From assembly GCF_900103915.1 (NCBI RefSeq), contig NZ_FNIG01000001.1, positions 248,001-312,000 of the forward strand: a stretch of 64,000 nt of DNA. The letters are read 5' to 3'. Shown here in pieces: positions 1 to 9,236 of this stretch. The notes under the pieces are model-generated. The model saw nothing but the letters and a program-made list of their open reading frames with translations. It did not search any database and was not told the DNA's origin. The translations under genes and the position numbers were made by a program. The stretch comes from Tenuibacillus multivorans (GTDB lineage: Bacteria; Bacillota; Bacilli; Bacillales; Alkalibacillaceae). Each line of letters begins with the position of its first letter. The first letter of the stretch is position 1.

Positions 1-4
1 GGAA

Positions 5-292
5 ATGCAGCGCAAGTCGTTTATTACGAAAAATGAGCTAGAGGAATTGAAGGATCGGTATAAGGAGAAGCTGTCGGGATTGTACGAAAAGCTAGATGAT
101 TTATATGAAAAGTACCCTAAGATTAAAGAGAAGCATATTAGAAGTGCGAAGCGGGATGCGTTGTATGTTGAGTATCAATCGGTTAAAGAGCTGACAAGGA
201 GAGAAATGATTTCGGGTTCAGTTGGTGATCAGCATATGGATAAGATTATTGAACGGATTGAAGAGCTTGAGACGGAAATGGATGAAACATAA
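5..292 (+). CDS. Hypothetical charged coiled-coil protein (start uncertain, window edge)
   Basis: The reading frame gives 95 residues, very rich in Lys and Glu, with heptad-like spacing of Leu and Ile across most of its length, so a helical coiled-coil fold is likely. I do not recognise a family. The ATG at position 5 is preceded by only four bases of the window, so it cannot be told whether this is the true start with its ribosome site cut off, or the C-terminal end of a longer protein. The stop at 290-292 runs into a perfect terminator hairpin, which supports a real gene 3' end. No signal peptide or membrane segment is visible. Confidence 0.5.
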   Translation: MQRKSFITKNELEELKDRYKEKLSGLYEKLDDLYEKYPKIKEKHIRSAKRDALYVEYQSVKELTRREMISGSVGDQHMDKIIERIEELETEMDET

Positions 293-316
293 GACGAGAG
301 TGGAGGCTCTCGTCTT
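291..316. terminator. Bidirectional terminator hairpin
   Basis: A perfect 10-bp stem (AAGACGAGAG / CTCTCGTCTT) with a six-base loop lies between the ends of two convergent genes. It starts inside the stop codon of the upstream gene and can serve both strands. Confidence 0.8.
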
Positions 317-321
317 ATGTA

Positions 322-1515
322 TTATACACTTGGAATTTTGCTTTGATAGTGTGTTACCTTTTTCAAAACTGATGAATCAAGTTCTCTAACTGAACTTTTT
401 CCAATTAAGCCGAGAGTAATATCTAAATCAGCGAGCATGTTTCGCATAACTTCGTAGACTCCACGTTGTCCGGCTACGGCAAGTCCATACATAGCAGGAC
501 GACCGACGAGCACGGCTTTAGCACCAAGAGCCATCGCTTTAATAATGTCAGAGCCTCGTCTAATCCCGCTGTCCATCATAACTGGGATTTGATCACCGAC
601 GACTTCTGTAATCATTGGGAGGGCTTCAATCGCTGAAATAGCACCATCGACTTGTCTTCCACCGTGATTCGAGACGATGATTCCATCTACACCATGTTTA
701 AGCGCTAAAGATGCATCATCAGGGTGAAGAATTCCTTTTAAGATAATTGGAAGATGAGTATGTTCTTTTAAGAAAGCAATGTCATCCCAAGTAAGGCCTG
801 TGTTTCCAAAAATCTGTGTCCAGTGCATGATAGCTGTTTGAGGGTCTTCTTGAGGCGTTTTGTCTAATTTGGATAAGAAGGCAGGGTCTGTGAAATAGTT
901 TCCTAGCCCTTCACCGATTAAGAAAGGTAAGTAGACGTTTTTTAGATCAATTTCGCGCCAGGCCATCATTGGCGTATCAAGGGTTACGACGATCGCGGAG
1001 TAACCTGAAGCCTCAGCGCGTTTGAGAAAGCTTGCAGTAATCTCTGGGTCACGACTCCAATATAGCTGGAACCAACGCGGAGCATCTCCCATGACTTCAG
1101 CAATTTTCTCCATCGGAATGGTTGAAGCGGAGCTTGTAGTGTAAGGTACACCGAGTTCAGCACAAGCTTTGGCAGTTCCGATCTCGCCTTCTTCATGAAT
1201 GATTGATTGAACACCCACTGGTGCAAGCATTGCAGGTGACGGGTAGGTTTGTCCAAAAAGCTCAACGGATAAATCACGGTCATCGACGTTGTTTAACATA
1301 CGCGGCATGATTTTCCATTGATTAAAGTCTGAAACATTGGTGTCCATCGTACGTTCACCACCTGCGCCCCCGGCTACATAATAGAATGGACCATCTTTTA
1401 ATTTTTCACGAGCTTTCTTTTCCCATTCCTCATAAGCAATGGGAAGGCGATTCGGGTCTGGGTTTTGCATGGTCTGATAAATCGAGTATTGCACCTGGTT
1501 ACCGATGTTCTTCAT
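322..1515 (-). CDS. FMN-dependent alpha-hydroxy acid oxidase, lactate oxidase-like
   Basis: This 397-residue protein belongs to the FMN-dependent alpha-hydroxy acid dehydrogenase/oxidase family (lactate oxidase, lactate monooxygenase, glycolate oxidase), cytoplasmic TIM barrels that oxidise 2-hydroxy acids to 2-oxo acids. The family signature SNHGGRQ with the catalytic histidine is at about residues 282-288, preceded by the FMN-contacting ILKG segment and followed by the phosphate-binding VLVGRP segment. A longer frame upstream has no ribosome site. The ATG at 1515 follows AAAGGAG at good spacing and leaves the usual family length. A divergent TetR gene and a 13-bp palindrome share the upstream gap, suggesting TetR control. 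Lactate is the likeliest substrate, but the family cannot be resolved further by eye. Confidence 0.85.
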   Translation of the reverse strand: MKNIGNQVQYSIYQTMQNPDPNRLPIAYEEWEKKAREKLKDGPFYYVAGGAGGERTMDTNVSDFNQWKIMPRMLNNVDDRDLSVELFGQTYPSPAMLAPVGVQSIIHEEGEIGTAKACAELGVPYTTSSASTIPMEKIAEVMGDAPRWFQLYWSRDPEITASFLKRAEASGYSAIVVTLDTPMMAWREIDLKNVYLPFLIGEGLGNYFTDPAFLSKLDKTPQEDPQTAIMHWTQIFGNTGLTWDDIAFLKEHTHLPIILKGILHPDDASLALKHGVDGIIVSNHGGRQVDGAISAIEALPMITEVVGDQIPVMMDSGIRRGSDIIKAMALGAKAVLVGRPAMYGLAVAGQRGVYEVMRNMLADLDITLGLIGKSSVRELDSSVLKKVTHYQSKIPSV

Positions 1516-1551
1516 TGAAACATTCTCCTTTCGAACTAAATATTCAGAAAA

Positions 1552-1564
1552 TGACATCATGTCA
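1552..1564. promoter_or_regulatory. Perfect palindrome, candidate TetR operator
   Basis: TGACATCATGTCA is a perfect 13-bp palindrome in the 130-bp gap between the divergent oxidase and TetR genes. It is nested in a wider inverted pair, TTCAGAAA to its left and TTTCTGAA to its right. Position and symmetry fit an autoregulatory operator; binding is inferred. Confidence 0.5.
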
Positions 1565-1645
1565 ACTTCTTTTATTATATAATTAATTTCTGAAAATTCC
1601 AATATGAAATTATGGTACCCTATATGGAGAAGGGATGATGGAAAG

Positions 1646-2254
1646 GTGAAACGAGACCGGAGAACAGACCGAGCGATACAATCGAGGGAAAAGATAATAA
1701 ACGCAGCCAAACAATTATTCATCGAACATGGCTATCGAAAAACGACAGTTTCCATGATTTCAATGCAAGCGGGTGTTGGTTATGGCACAGCTTATAATCA
1801 TTTTCCAAATGGTAAGGACGATATTTTTCTCGCTGTTATTGAAGAGGTGATGGACGAGTTTTATGAAATTGCGAATAATGAGTATACCGTAAGTTCAAAA
1901 GAGGAAGCCTATCAGTTCATTTATAGAAATGTCGAGAGTTTGTTTAGCCTAGCTAACAAGCATCAAGAGATTTTGAAAGTGTTCCATGAAACGATTTGGT
2001 TGTCCTCATCTATTCACGAAAAATGGGAGGATATTAGCCAACGATTCATCATACGGGTTGGGCGGAATGTCGAGTATGCCGTTGAAAAAGGGTTAGCGAG
2101 AAATCCTGATTATGATCCTGATATTGTCGGGAGTGTGCTGTTTTACACGGTGGAAAATAATCTGTGGAATATGATTTTAGGAAAAACACAAAAGGAACCG
2201 GATATGATCATTAAAAACATTGCGGAAGTGTATACGAATGGGTTGTATAAGTAG
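1646..2254 (+). CDS. TetR/AcrR family transcriptional regulator
   Basis: The protein is 202 residues when started at GTG 1646. The N-terminal helix-turn-helix (about residues 10-57) has the classical TetR pattern, ending in the TAYNHFPNGKDDIF segment. The C-terminal part is an all-helical ligand-binding domain with no recognisable signature. The longer frame from 1604 lacks a ribosome site and overlaps the probable promoter region. The gene is divergent from the FMN-dependent oxidase and most likely represses it and itself through the palindrome at 1552-1564. The ligand is unknown; a 2-hydroxy acid is possible but not shown. Confidence 0.85.
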   Translation: MKRDRRTDRAIQSREKIINAAKQLFIEHGYRKTTVSMISMQAGVGYGTAYNHFPNGKDDIFLAVIEEVMDEFYEIANNEYTVSSKEEAYQFIYRNVESLFSLANKHQEILKVFHETIWLSSSIHEKWEDISQRFIIRVGRNVEYAVEKGLARNPDYDPDIVGSVLFYTVENNLWNMILGKTQKEPDMIIKNIAEVYTNGLYK

Positions 2255-2263
2255 TTTAATAGA

Positions 2264-2295
2264 GGAAAGCTCCAGTTTTAAGGCTGGAGCTTTCC
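2264..2295. terminator. Terminator hairpin
   Basis: A 12-bp perfect stem (GGAAAGCTCCAG / CTGGAGCTTTCC) lies between convergent genes. It lacks a strong T tract on the plus strand but is long enough to act in both directions. Confidence 0.7.
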
Positions 2296-2301
2296 GAGGC
2301 A

Positions 2302-2487
2302 TTACATGTTAATTGTGATTAAAAAGCCAACGATTGATATAACATAGATTAGAAAAAGTATTTTAACGGGTTTCAGTTTCATTTCTTTAATATTTCTAAT
2401 TCCTTTAAAAATAGCCTCATAAATTAATAGTGAAATAGACAAGGCAAAGCTTGCAATCGCCAAAATTAAAAATATGCTTTCTAACAT
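2302..2487 (-). CDS. Small two-helix membrane protein
   Basis: The gene encodes 61 residues with two hydrophobic stretches (about 3-24 and 42-59) separated by a basic linker, so a hairpin membrane protein is expected. AAGGGAGACG precedes the ATG at good spacing. It lies 15 nt downstream of the BceB-type permease on the same strand and is probably the last gene of that operon. I do not recognise a family. It could be an accessory of the antimicrobial-peptide transporter, but this is context only. Confidence 0.65.
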   Translation of the reverse strand: MLESIFLILAIASFALSISLLIYEAIFKGIRNIKEMKLKPVKILFLIYVISIVGFLITINM

Positions 2488-2502
2488 AAAACGTCTCCCT
2501 TT

Positions 2503-4458
2503 TTATAAAGCTTCACGAATGACTTTTCGATAGTAAATGACCGATAGTACCCCGAAAACCGAATACAAGGCTGTATAAAGCCCCATCACGATAAACATTG
2601 GCGTCCAAAGCTCAGTTCCAAAGAAGAACCAACCGGATTGAACCGCAAAGTAACTGTGTAATAGTCCGATAGCTAACGGGATCCCAAAGTTAAAGACTTG
2701 CTTGAGCTGAATTCCTTTTAGTAAGTCCATTTGGGTAAAGCCAAGTTTTCTAAGAATCGTATAGCTTGATTTTTCGCTTTCACTTTCATCCATTTGTTTA
2801 AAGTAAAGCACACAGCCCGATGTGACGAGGAATGTTAGTCCTAAGAATCCGACGATAAACATCGTGAGTCCCATGTTCATTTTCTGATTACCACTCATTT
2901 GTAATTGTGAGTCGTTTCCTGCCCATTGATCAACTTCAGTTGAATGGAAAAGATCATTGGCTTTTTCCAAGTCATCTTTATTTACATTAATTCCAGTAAA
3001 CATTAACGAACCTTTCTGAATGTCGGGATTCATATCAGCTCTTAGGGTTTCGTAAGTTGATTGATCCACGACGCCTAATGGCATACCGCCACCATTTGTA
3101 AAATAAGATGATACTAAATATTCACGGTTAAGACCGAGATAGTCTTGATCAAGGCTTACGTTTTGGCCTTTTAATACGATGTCGCCTGAATCCTTAATCG
3201 TCATAAAACGCATCATAATGTCAGAATAACCCGTGAACAATGCTTCGTTTTGGTTAAGGTCTATATGGTCAAAGTTTGTATCACTCACAATTGGAAGTGA
3301 TGCTTGGTTTTGTTCCATGTTGATGTTTGAAGCGCCATCCGTATCAAAATCCATCACATCCGAGATGTCTGCTTCAACTTGAAAGACTTCAATTTGATTC
3401 ATGGTGTATTGGATGTCATGGTCCTCTAAGGCTGTTGTAAATTCCTCAACACTTTCTTCATTCACAAGCGCAAAGTCATCCACAACGTAATCTTCTGCTT
3501 GCTGCTCCGCTGAGTAATAGGAGATATAGTTCAAGCATAATAACCCAATGGCGAGTGCTGATACCGTCGTAATGATTGTGAGTAATAAAGCATTCGACTT
3601 CATTCGAAACATGATCGATGACAAGGACATGACTTTGTTGATGTTTAAGTAGCCTTTGTTCTGTTTTCGAATGAGCTGAAAGATAAAGGTGACAGAACCT
3701 TTGTAAAAGAAATACGTTCCGATTATGACGGATCCTAAAATAAACGCCATGGCAAAGAACAATTCATTAACGGTGACAAAAGCACCATCGAATAACTTTT
3801 GTGATACGTAGTAGCCTGTTGCAATCATGGCGATACCTAAAATGCCGATTAATACTTGCCAAATGGATAATTTTTTAATTTTAACTTCAGTAGATGAACG
3901 AACCCGGAACAGGGCCAATATACTTTGTTTTTTAATAAAGAAATAGTTCATCACCATAATTAAGAGGTAAATCCCGATGAACACGAGTAAAGTTTGAATG
4001 AGTGCTTCGGATGAAAAACGTAATGTTGCTACAGCTTCTACCTCCGTGATTTTATAAACAATCATGACAATCAGCTTCGAAATTGAGAAGCCTACAAAGA
4101 TTCCGATAACGAGTGAACTAAAGTAAAGAATAAAATTCTCGATACTTAAAATGCGAAAGATTCGGCCCTTTGTCATGCCAAAAAGCTGAAAGAGTCCGAT
4201 TTCACTGCTTCGTCGTTTGATAAAGATGGTGTTGGCATACAATAGAAAAATTGAAACGATCGCAACGAGTAATATCGATCCCGCTTTAACGGCTGCTTCA
4301 CCTTTAACAGTCCCTGTTTGAGAATCCATGGATGGATCATATTGTAACGTGACAAAGGCAAAGTATATGGCGACACTGAAAATCAAGGCGAATACATATA
4401 AATAATAGTTGCTTAAGTTCTTTTTAAGGTTACGTAGGATGAGTTGATTAATGCTCAT
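2503..4458 (-). CDS. BceB-type ABC transporter permease (FtsX-like)
   Basis: The 651-residue protein has the BceB architecture: one N-terminal membrane helix, a block of helices to about residue 310, a large extracytoplasmic domain of roughly 200 residues (about 315-520), and three to four C-terminal helices of the FtsX fold. Such permeases pair with a BceA ATPase and confer resistance to peptide antibiotics that bind lipid II cycle intermediates, and also signal to a BceS-type kinase. The ATG at 4458 follows AGGTGG; a GTG 12 nt earlier is less likely. The start overlaps the ATPase gene by 11 nt, a sign of translational coupling. The drug specificity cannot be read from sequence. Confidence 0.88.
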   Translation of the reverse strand: MSINQLILRNLKKNLSNYYLYVFALIFSVAIYFAFVTLQYDPSMDSQTGTVKGEAAVKAGSILLVAIVSIFLLYANTIFIKRRSSEIGLFQLFGMTKGRIFRILSIENFILYFSSLVIGIFVGFSISKLIVMIVYKITEVEAVATLRFSSEALIQTLLVFIGIYLLIMVMNYFFIKKQSILALFRVRSSTEVKIKKLSIWQVLIGILGIAMIATGYYVSQKLFDGAFVTVNELFFAMAFILGSVIIGTYFFYKGSVTFIFQLIRKQNKGYLNINKVMSLSSIMFRMKSNALLLTIITTVSALAIGLLCLNYISYYSAEQQAEDYVVDDFALVNEESVEEFTTALEDHDIQYTMNQIEVFQVEADISDVMDFDTDGASNINMEQNQASLPIVSDTNFDHIDLNQNEALFTGYSDIMMRFMTIKDSGDIVLKGQNVSLDQDYLGLNREYLVSSYFTNGGGMPLGVVDQSTYETLRADMNPDIQKGSLMFTGINVNKDDLEKANDLFHSTEVDQWAGNDSQLQMSGNQKMNMGLTMFIVGFLGLTFLVTSGCVLYFKQMDESESEKSSYTILRKLGFTQMDLLKGIQLKQVFNFGIPLAIGLLHSYFAVQSGWFFFGTELWTPMFIVMGLYTALYSVFGVLSVIYYRKVIREAL

Positions 4459-5209
4459 ATTGAACGCCACCTAATACGCCTTGGGTTTTCATAATGTCTT
4501 TGAAAAAGCTTTGTCGGTCTTCGTCGCCTTTATTTAATTGAGAGTAAATGAGTCCATCTTTTATAAAAATGACACGGTTACTATAACTCGCCGCAACGGG
4601 ATCGTGGGTCACCATCATAATCGTTGCGTCACGTTTTTCATTTAATTCACTTAATTTGTTTAGTAGGTTTGAAGCGGCTTTAGAGTCGAGCGCACCTGTT
4701 GGTTCATCGGCAAAAATAATACTCGGATGATGGATAAAAGCACGAGCTGCAGAGGTACGTTGTTTTTGCCCTCCTGATAGTTCATTCGGATATTTATCTC
4801 GGACCTCATAGATGCCAAGTTCTTTTGCAACTGCTTCGAATTGGTGATTGGCTTCTTTTTTTGATACCTTTTGAATCGATAATGGCAAAAGGATATTTTC
4901 CTTAGCCGTTAAGGTATCTAGTAAATTGTACTCCTGAAAAATGAAACCTAAATGCTGCTTGCGAAACTCTGCCAATTTCTTTGATTTCATATTGGTGATG
5001 ACGTTACCATCGATATTAATCGTTCCATGGCTCGCTTTATCTATGGATGACAGAACATTGAGTAGTGTCGTCTTGCCAGAGCCTGATGCACCCATAATAC
5101 TGACGAACTCGCCTTGTTCGATGCTTAGGTCAATTCCTTTTAGAACCTCTTGTCGATTAAATTTGGTTCCATAGCTTTTATGGATTTTATGAGCTTGTAA
5201 CATGTTCAT
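4448..5209 (-). CDS. BceA-type ABC transporter ATP-binding protein
   Basis: This 253-residue ATPase shows a complete ABC domain: Walker [10 protein letters not shown] at about residue 40, Q-loop, signature LSGGQKQR, Walker [13 protein letters not shown] and the switch histidine in MVTHDP. It belongs to the MacB/LolD/BceA branch that partners with FtsX-like permeases, and its permease follows with an 11-nt overlap. AAAGGAG lies eight bases before the ATG. About 90 nt upstream is an inverted repeat that matches the BceR box, so the operon is probably induced by the two-component system encoded at 9.2-10.9 kb when peptide antibiotics are sensed. Confidence 0.92.
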   Translation of the reverse strand: MNMLQAHKIHKSYGTKFNRQEVLKGIDLSIEQGEFVSIMGASGSGKTTLLNVLSSIDKASHGTINIDGNVITNMKSKKLAEFRKQHLGFIFQEYNLLDTLTAKENILLPLSIQKVSKKEANHQFEAVAKELGIYEVRDKYPNELSGGQKQRTSAARAFIHHPSIIFADEPTGALDSKAASNLLNKLSELNEKRDATIMMVTHDPVAASYSNRVIFIKDGLIYSQLNKGDEDRQSFFKDIMKTQGVLGGVQYEH

Positions 5210-5240
5210 ATTGAGAGCTCCTTTCTTTGATTATGGTTTT

Positions 5241-5314
5241 ATTGTATAGGGGAGCAAGGCAGCCTTTCCTTCATTTTACCTAACATTTTAGATTTTGATG
5301 TGACAATTTTGTCA
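5241..5314 (-). promoter_or_regulatory. BceR-type operator and promoter of the bceAB-like operon
   Basis: TGACA-N4-TGTCA at 5301-5314 matches the known BceR-family box layout (TnACA-N4-TGTAA). On the minus strand a TATACAAT -10 element lies at 5241-5248, upstream of the ATPase gene, with no good -35, as expected of an activated promoter. Regulation by the nearby response regulator is inferred. Confidence 0.6.
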
Positions 5315-5369
5315 TATGCGTGTTAGATTTTCGAATCAAGTCATTTCCTGGGATTTTATAACAGTTTTA

Positions 5370-5399
5370 TAGACAAAATATGCTAAATCATAGTATAAT
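5370..5399 (+). promoter_or_regulatory. SigA-type promoter of the chemoreceptor gene
   Basis: TAGACA at 5370-5375 and a perfect TATAAT at 5394-5399 are separated by 18 bp. The transcript would start near 5406 and carry a leader of about 120 nt before the chemoreceptor start codon. Confidence 0.65.
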
Positions 5400-5460
5400 A
5401 GACTTAGATAGAGAGAATTTTGAATAAATATGGACAAGACTTATGAGAGAGGTCACAGGG

Positions 5461-5500
5461 AAGCCACTCGCTAGGGGTAAGTCCCTATGGTGGGTGGCTT
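5461..5500 (+). promoter_or_regulatory. Structured leader hairpin upstream of the chemoreceptor
   Basis: An outer stem (AAGCCACTC at 5461 with GGGTGGCTT at 5492-5500) encloses an inner stem (TAGGG / CCCTA), followed by TTTT. It looks like a leaky terminator or attenuator inside the leader. I could not match it to a known riboswitch class; the GACGCAAAG core of c-di-GMP-I is absent. The rest of the 5210-5524 gap holds only the two promoters described. Confidence 0.5.
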
Positions 5501-5524
5501 TTAAAATTTAAGGGGGAGAGCTAG

Positions 5525-7039
5525 TTGGTAAGAGGTATTAAAAACCGCATTGTTCTCATATTATCTTTTATTGTTCTTTTGGTTTCATTTTTAATTCATG
5601 TATTGCACCGGGTCTTTAACATTGCCGATCTATGGGATCATCATGGAGCGGAACAGATAAGCCTGGTTACGAATATTTTTTTGATCGTACCGGTTATTCT
5701 TTTTATTATGTCTTTGATTTTGTATCGAATGAATCGGGAACATCCATTTCTGCCGCTTTTTAATACGCTCACGATTACTTTTAGTAGTGTGTCGATGATT
5801 GCTGGCGGGGAAGGGATGGTTGAATATCATTTCTCTATTTTCATGGTTGTGGCCATTATAGGTTACTATGAAAGTATTAAACTTATCTTGATTATGACAG
5901 CTATATTTGCTGTGCAACATTTGGCTGGTGTTTTCTATATTAGTGAGTATGTGTTTGGTACAGACTCTTATCCGTTTTCAATGGTCATGATTCATGCGTT
6001 ATTTTTAATTGGAACATCCGGGGCTATTATTTGGCAAACAGCAAATAAGCGAAAGCTCGTGGCGGACCTTGATGAGAAGGAGAAAAAACAAGAACTCTTA
6101 AATGGTATTATCGAAAAGTTATCTCACACGTCTGAAAAGCTAATCGATGAATCAGGGAAGTTAAAACATAATTATGAGTCCAACCAGGTAGCGCTTAAAG
6201 AAATTGTTTCGGGTATACAGGAAATTTCAGCTGGGGCTGAAACTCAGAAAAATAAAACGGTTCAAAGCTCACAAGCCATTCAAGATATCGCCACAGGCGT
6301 TCAAAATATTGCAACGACATCAACTGAAGCTTCTGAGGTATCTTTAAATACTGTTCAGGAAGCAAACGATGGAAATGACATGATTCAAAAGACAGTCGAT
6401 CAGATGAACTCGATTAATGATAAAGTTAGCTCGTCATCTGATACGATTAAACTATTGAATAGTCGTTCCAGGGAAATCGGTGAAATTGTCGAGTTGATTA
6501 CGGATATTTCATCACAAACAAATTTACTCGCTTTAAACGCTGCGATTGAAGCAGCAAGGGCTGGTGAGCATGGAAAAGGCTTTGCTGTGGTGGCAGATGA
6601 GGTAAGACAATTAGCAGAGGAGTCCGCAAACTCAGCGAATCGAATTACAGAGCTTGTCCAATCCATTCAAGAAGATACCACGACTTCAGCGGATTCTATG
6701 AATGAGGCTATGACTTCGGTTAAAGATGGACTACGAATTGTTCAAGATACCGGTGAGATTTTCGGTAAAATACATACGTCAGTTGAAGGGGTGGCTGAAC
6801 AGATTAAACAGATTTCTTCTTCAGCGAAGGATGTTTCAGACGTATCCGAACAATCGTCAGCTACTATTCAAGAAATGACAGCCTTTGCTGAAGAAGCAAC
6901 GGATAATGCTCAGAACGTCGCAAGTTCATCTGATGAACAACTAGAATCAACAGAGTTCCTATCAACTCTCATTGCAACGTTAAATGAAATCTCTCATGAG
7001 TTAGAGGAACTGGTTAGTAAAACGGAAGAACTAAAATAG
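5525..7039 (+). CDS. Methyl-accepting chemotaxis protein with polytopic membrane sensor
   Basis: The 504-residue protein has no large extracellular domain. Instead about six membrane helices fill residues 8-180, containing a [10 protein letters not shown] motif and downstream AVQH, like the conserved Gly-Gly/Glu/His membrane module found in many chemoreceptors and GGDEF proteins. Residues 200-504 are a long cytoplasmic signalling coiled coil with the hairpin tip [20 protein letters not shown], which contacts CheA and CheW. The start is TTG, decided by AGGGGGAG seven bases upstream; no ATG fits. It is transcribed alone from its own promoter and ends at a strong terminator. The buried histidines could bind a metal or haem, but that is inference. 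Confidence 0.9.
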   Translation: MVRGIKNRIVLILSFIVLLVSFLIHVLHRVFNIADLWDHHGAEQISLVTNIFLIVPVILFIMSLILYRMNREHPFLPLFNTLTITFSSVSMIAGGEGMVEYHFSIFMVVAIIGYYESIKLILIMTAIFAVQHLAGVFYISEYVFGTDSYPFSMVMIHALFLIGTSGAIIWQTANKRKLVADLDEKEKKQELLNGIIEKLSHTSEKLIDESGKLKHNYESNQVALKEIVSGIQEISAGAETQKNKTVQSSQAIQDIATGVQNIATTSTEASEVSLNTVQEANDGNDMIQKTVDQMNSINDKVSSSSDTIKLLNSRSREIGEIVELITDISSQTNLLALNAAIEAARAGEHGKGFAVVADEVRQLAEESANSANRITELVQSIQEDTTTSADSMNEAMTSVKDGLRIVQDTGEIFGKIHTSVEGVAEQIKQISSSAKDVSDVSEQSSATIQEMTAFAEEATDNAQNVASSSDEQLESTEFLSTLIATLNEISHELEELVSKTEELK

Positions 7040-7047
7040 TAGTCCAG

Positions 7048-7074
7048 GTAGGGTGTTACAAGCACCCTACTTTT
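7048..7074 (+). terminator. Rho-independent terminator
   Basis: A perfect 8-bp stem (GTAGGGTG / CACCCTAC) followed by TTTT lies just after the chemoreceptor gene. Confidence 0.85.
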
Positions 7075-7098
7075 ATGTGGGTTAAAATAAGTCTAAGA

Positions 7099-7680
7099 TT
7101 AATTCTTTACCTCCATGACTCTATGAATCAATGGATAGATTAAATACCCCACCATAACCCCGGTCACGTTTAGTATTAGGTCATCTATATCTAAACTTCC
7201 ACGTCCAGTGAAAAATTGCAATCCTTCTATAATACAGACCCCTAACACAGCGTATCCAACAAGTTGAATGAGTCTAGGTTGTTTCCTATATCTATAGAAG
7301 ATCCCAAATGGTATGAATAGCCCAAGGTTAGCTCCCAAATTATATGCCGCGATCAATAAGTTAACTTCTCCATTCAAATAAAAACGAATTGTATTAAAAG
7401 GTATAAGATTAATGTTTTCTATCCCTTCTCTACTCGGCCTAAAAAATAATAGGGCAAATAGTGCCAGACTGTAGACAAACATGATGAAATGTAAGGTTTG
7501 TTTAGAAATATAAAGTTTTTTTCGACCTATCAATAGCCCCACAAATAATCCTATGAATGTTAAACAAAACCAAATAACTGCCATGACTAGCGCATGGAGG
7601 TAAAGCGTCAGCTGCATCCAAAGCGGTATAAATATGACAAAAATAATTTGCGATATGATCAAGCTGTATATGATGGGCAT
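7099..7680 (-). CDS. VanZ family membrane protein
   Basis: The 193-residue protein has five or six membrane helices and the VanZ-family landmarks: NLIPFNT after the third helix and the DIDDLILNVTGVMVGY motif near residue 165. VanZ proteins include the teicoplanin-resistance protein of Tn1546 and many housekeeping membrane proteins of unknown biochemistry. AGGAGG stands five to six bases before the ATG. It is transcribed toward the chemoreceptor and shares the gap with the divergent PadR gene. Proximity to Bce-type genes hints at a role in cell-envelope stress, but the function is not established. Confidence 0.8.
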   Translation of the reverse strand: MPIIYSLIISQIIFVIFIPLWMQLTLYLHALVMAVIWFCLTFIGLFVGLLIGRKKLYISKQTLHFIMFVYSLALFALLFFRPSREGIENINLIPFNTIRFYLNGEVNLLIAAYNLGANLGLFIPFGIFYRYRKQPRLIQLVGYAVLGVCIIEGLQFFTGRGSLDIDDLILNVTGVMVGYLIYPLIHRVMEVKN

Positions 7681-7752
7681 ACGTCCTCCTAGATACTTTA
7701 TATAGAATTATATCAGAAATCTTTTTGTTTTATTTAGACAAATATTGTGCCA

Positions 7753-7782
7753 TTGACAATAGTGTATGTCATACAGTATATT
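7753..7782 (+). promoter_or_regulatory. padR promoter with embedded palindromic operator
   Basis: TTGACA at 7753-7758 and TATATT at 7777-7782 are 18 bp apart. Inside the spacer lies TGTATGTCATACA (7763-7775), a perfect 13-bp palindrome. A repressor bound there would block RNA polymerase, so autoregulation by the PadR protein is likely. Confidence 0.65.
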
Positions 7783-7801
7783 AAGTTTAGGAGATGATGA
7801 C

Positions 7802-8152
7802 ATGAGTGAGGACGTCAATAAGCTTGTCGATAAGCTAATGCATGAATTAAGGCGTGGCACGATTACAATCGGAGTATTAAGCCAGCTTTCTGAACCTCAA
7901 TATGGTTATTCGTTGGTGACGATGCTAAACGAAAAAGGGGTTCAGGTTGAACCTGGCACATTGTATCCGTTATTACGCCGCTTGGAAAAACAGGGACTGT
8001 TAAGTAGTAAGTGGGATACGAATGAGTCACGCCCACGGAAATATTATTATTTAAATCATCTAGGGCGTATGGTTTACGACGAGCTTTGTGTTGAGTGGCG
8101 AAAAATCGTATCAAGCCTGGATTTTATAATTGAAGAAGATAGGGGAAATTAA
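7802..8152 (+). CDS. PadR family transcriptional regulator
   Basis: The 116-residue protein carries the PadR winged helix: YGYSLVTMLNEKGVQVEPGT leads into LYPLLRRLEKQGLL, the typical recognition helix and wing. The C-terminal part is a short dimerisation helix, as in the PadR-s1 group. The frame extends upstream to 7766, but the ATG at 7802 has TAGGAG at proper distance, and starting earlier would put the promoter inside the gene. It is followed with a one-base TAATG overlap by a HAAS-domain membrane protein, a common pairing in which the regulator represses its own two-gene operon. Confidence 0.88.
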   Translation: MSEDVNKLVDKLMHELRRGTITIGVLSQLSEPQYGYSLVTMLNEKGVQVEPGTLYPLLRRLEKQGLLSSKWDTNESRPRKYYYLNHLGRMVYDELCVEWRKIVSSLDFIIEEDRGN

Positions 8153-9177
8153 TGATGAAGATGATTGATCGATATCTTTACGCCGTTTCGAAACGACTTC
8201 CTCCTTCTCAGCGTGAAGATATTTCAGAGGAGTTACGCGGATTAATTGAAGATATGCTTGATTCCAAAGTGGGAGATCGAGAAGCGACGGAGCAAGACGT
8301 TGAGGAAGTTTTAGTCGCCTTAGGTTCTCCTAGTGAACTAGCAGCTAAATATGGCGGGGTTAAAGAATCTTTAATTGGGCCGAGATTATACTATACTTAT
8401 ATTTCGGTAATAAAAGTCGTACTATTCTCGATTCTGTTGGCTATGGGTGTTGTTTTTGCAATTGAAATTATCATGGACCCGGTTTCTATTTTGGAGCATT
8501 TTATCGATTTTATCACGAATACGATTACAGTGGCAGTTCAGGCTTTATTATGGGTAACCGTCTGCTTTGTCATAGCAGATTACAATGGTTGGAATCCTAG
8601 GAGTTTAACTAAAGGCACTCATTATAAATGGTCCCCTAAGGATTTACCAATAATTCCGGATCCCAAAAAGCAAATTAAACGAAGTGAATCTATTATAGGG
8701 ATTATCTTTTCCATTTTATTTCTTATTTTTGTGACGTTTTCAAATCATCTCATTGGTATGTTTTTCTTTGAAAACGATGATTTAGTTGGTGTTGCGCCAT
8801 TTTTAGACCAGGATGTCATAGGTCAGTATTTACCTATTATTTATCTTATAGTAGCGGTAGGGGTTTTGAAGGAATGTTTGAAGCTGATTATTGGTAAATG
8901 GACAAAGAACTTAGCGATTTTTAATCTACTTATAAATGGCGTGATTTTAGCGTTAATCTTTATCTTATTAAAAGATAACTTAATCTGGAATCCTCATTTC
9001 ATGCAAGATTTAACACAACTAAGTGACGTTGAGCCTGGAACTGAAATTTATTCAACCATTGAAAAAATATGGGATAACTCTCGGTTAGGTTTAGTGGTTG
9101 TCTTTTTAATCGGTGTCTTGATTGATACAGTCATCAGTTTTTATAAGGCTTTAAGAAAAGATGCATCATTTCGGTAA
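8152..9177 (+). CDS. HAAS-domain (DUF1700-like) multi-pass membrane protein
   Basis: The 341-residue protein starts with an acidic helical HAAS-like domain (about residues 1-75, with KRLPPSQREDISEELRGLI) and continues with about six membrane helices. HAAS modules typically occur next to PadR regulators and are thought to help couple membrane state to transcription. Translation is coupled to the PadR gene through a TAATG overlap. The membrane region has no transporter signature that I recognise. The gene ends at a perfect bidirectional terminator. Confidence 0.75.
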   Translation: MMKMIDRYLYAVSKRLPPSQREDISEELRGLIEDMLDSKVGDREATEQDVEEVLVALGSPSELAAKYGGVKESLIGPRLYYTYISVIKVVLFSILLAMGVVFAIEIIMDPVSILEHFIDFITNTITVAVQALLWVTVCFVIADYNGWNPRSLTKGTHYKWSPKDLPIIPDPKKQIKRSESIIGIIFSILFLIFVTFSNHLIGMFFFENDDLVGVAPFLDQDVIGQYLPIIYLIVAVGVLKECLKLIIGKWTKNLAIFNLLINGVILALIFILLKDNLIWNPHFMQDLTQLSDVEPGTEIYSTIEKIWDNSRLGLVVVFLIGVLIDTVISFYKALRKDASFR

Positions 9178-9209
9178 TTTTGGGGCTTCAGAACAAGGGT
9201 ATATAGTGA

Positions 9210-9236
9210 AAGGATCTCGCATCACGCGAGATCCTT
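9210..9236. terminator. Bidirectional terminator
   Basis: An 11-bp perfect stem (AAGGATCTCGC / GCGAGATCCTT) with a five-base loop lies between convergent genes and overlaps the stop codon of the sensor kinase on the minus strand. Confidence 0.85.

Noticed and set aside
984-1283. 99-codon frame on the minus strand inside the oxidase gene
   Set aside because: It lies wholly inside a well-supported gene in another frame and has no ribosome site or family resemblance.
5461-5500. c-di-GMP riboswitch upstream of the chemoreceptor
   Set aside because: The AGGGAAGCC resemblance is superficial; the GACGCAAAG core and GEMM 3' stem are absent.
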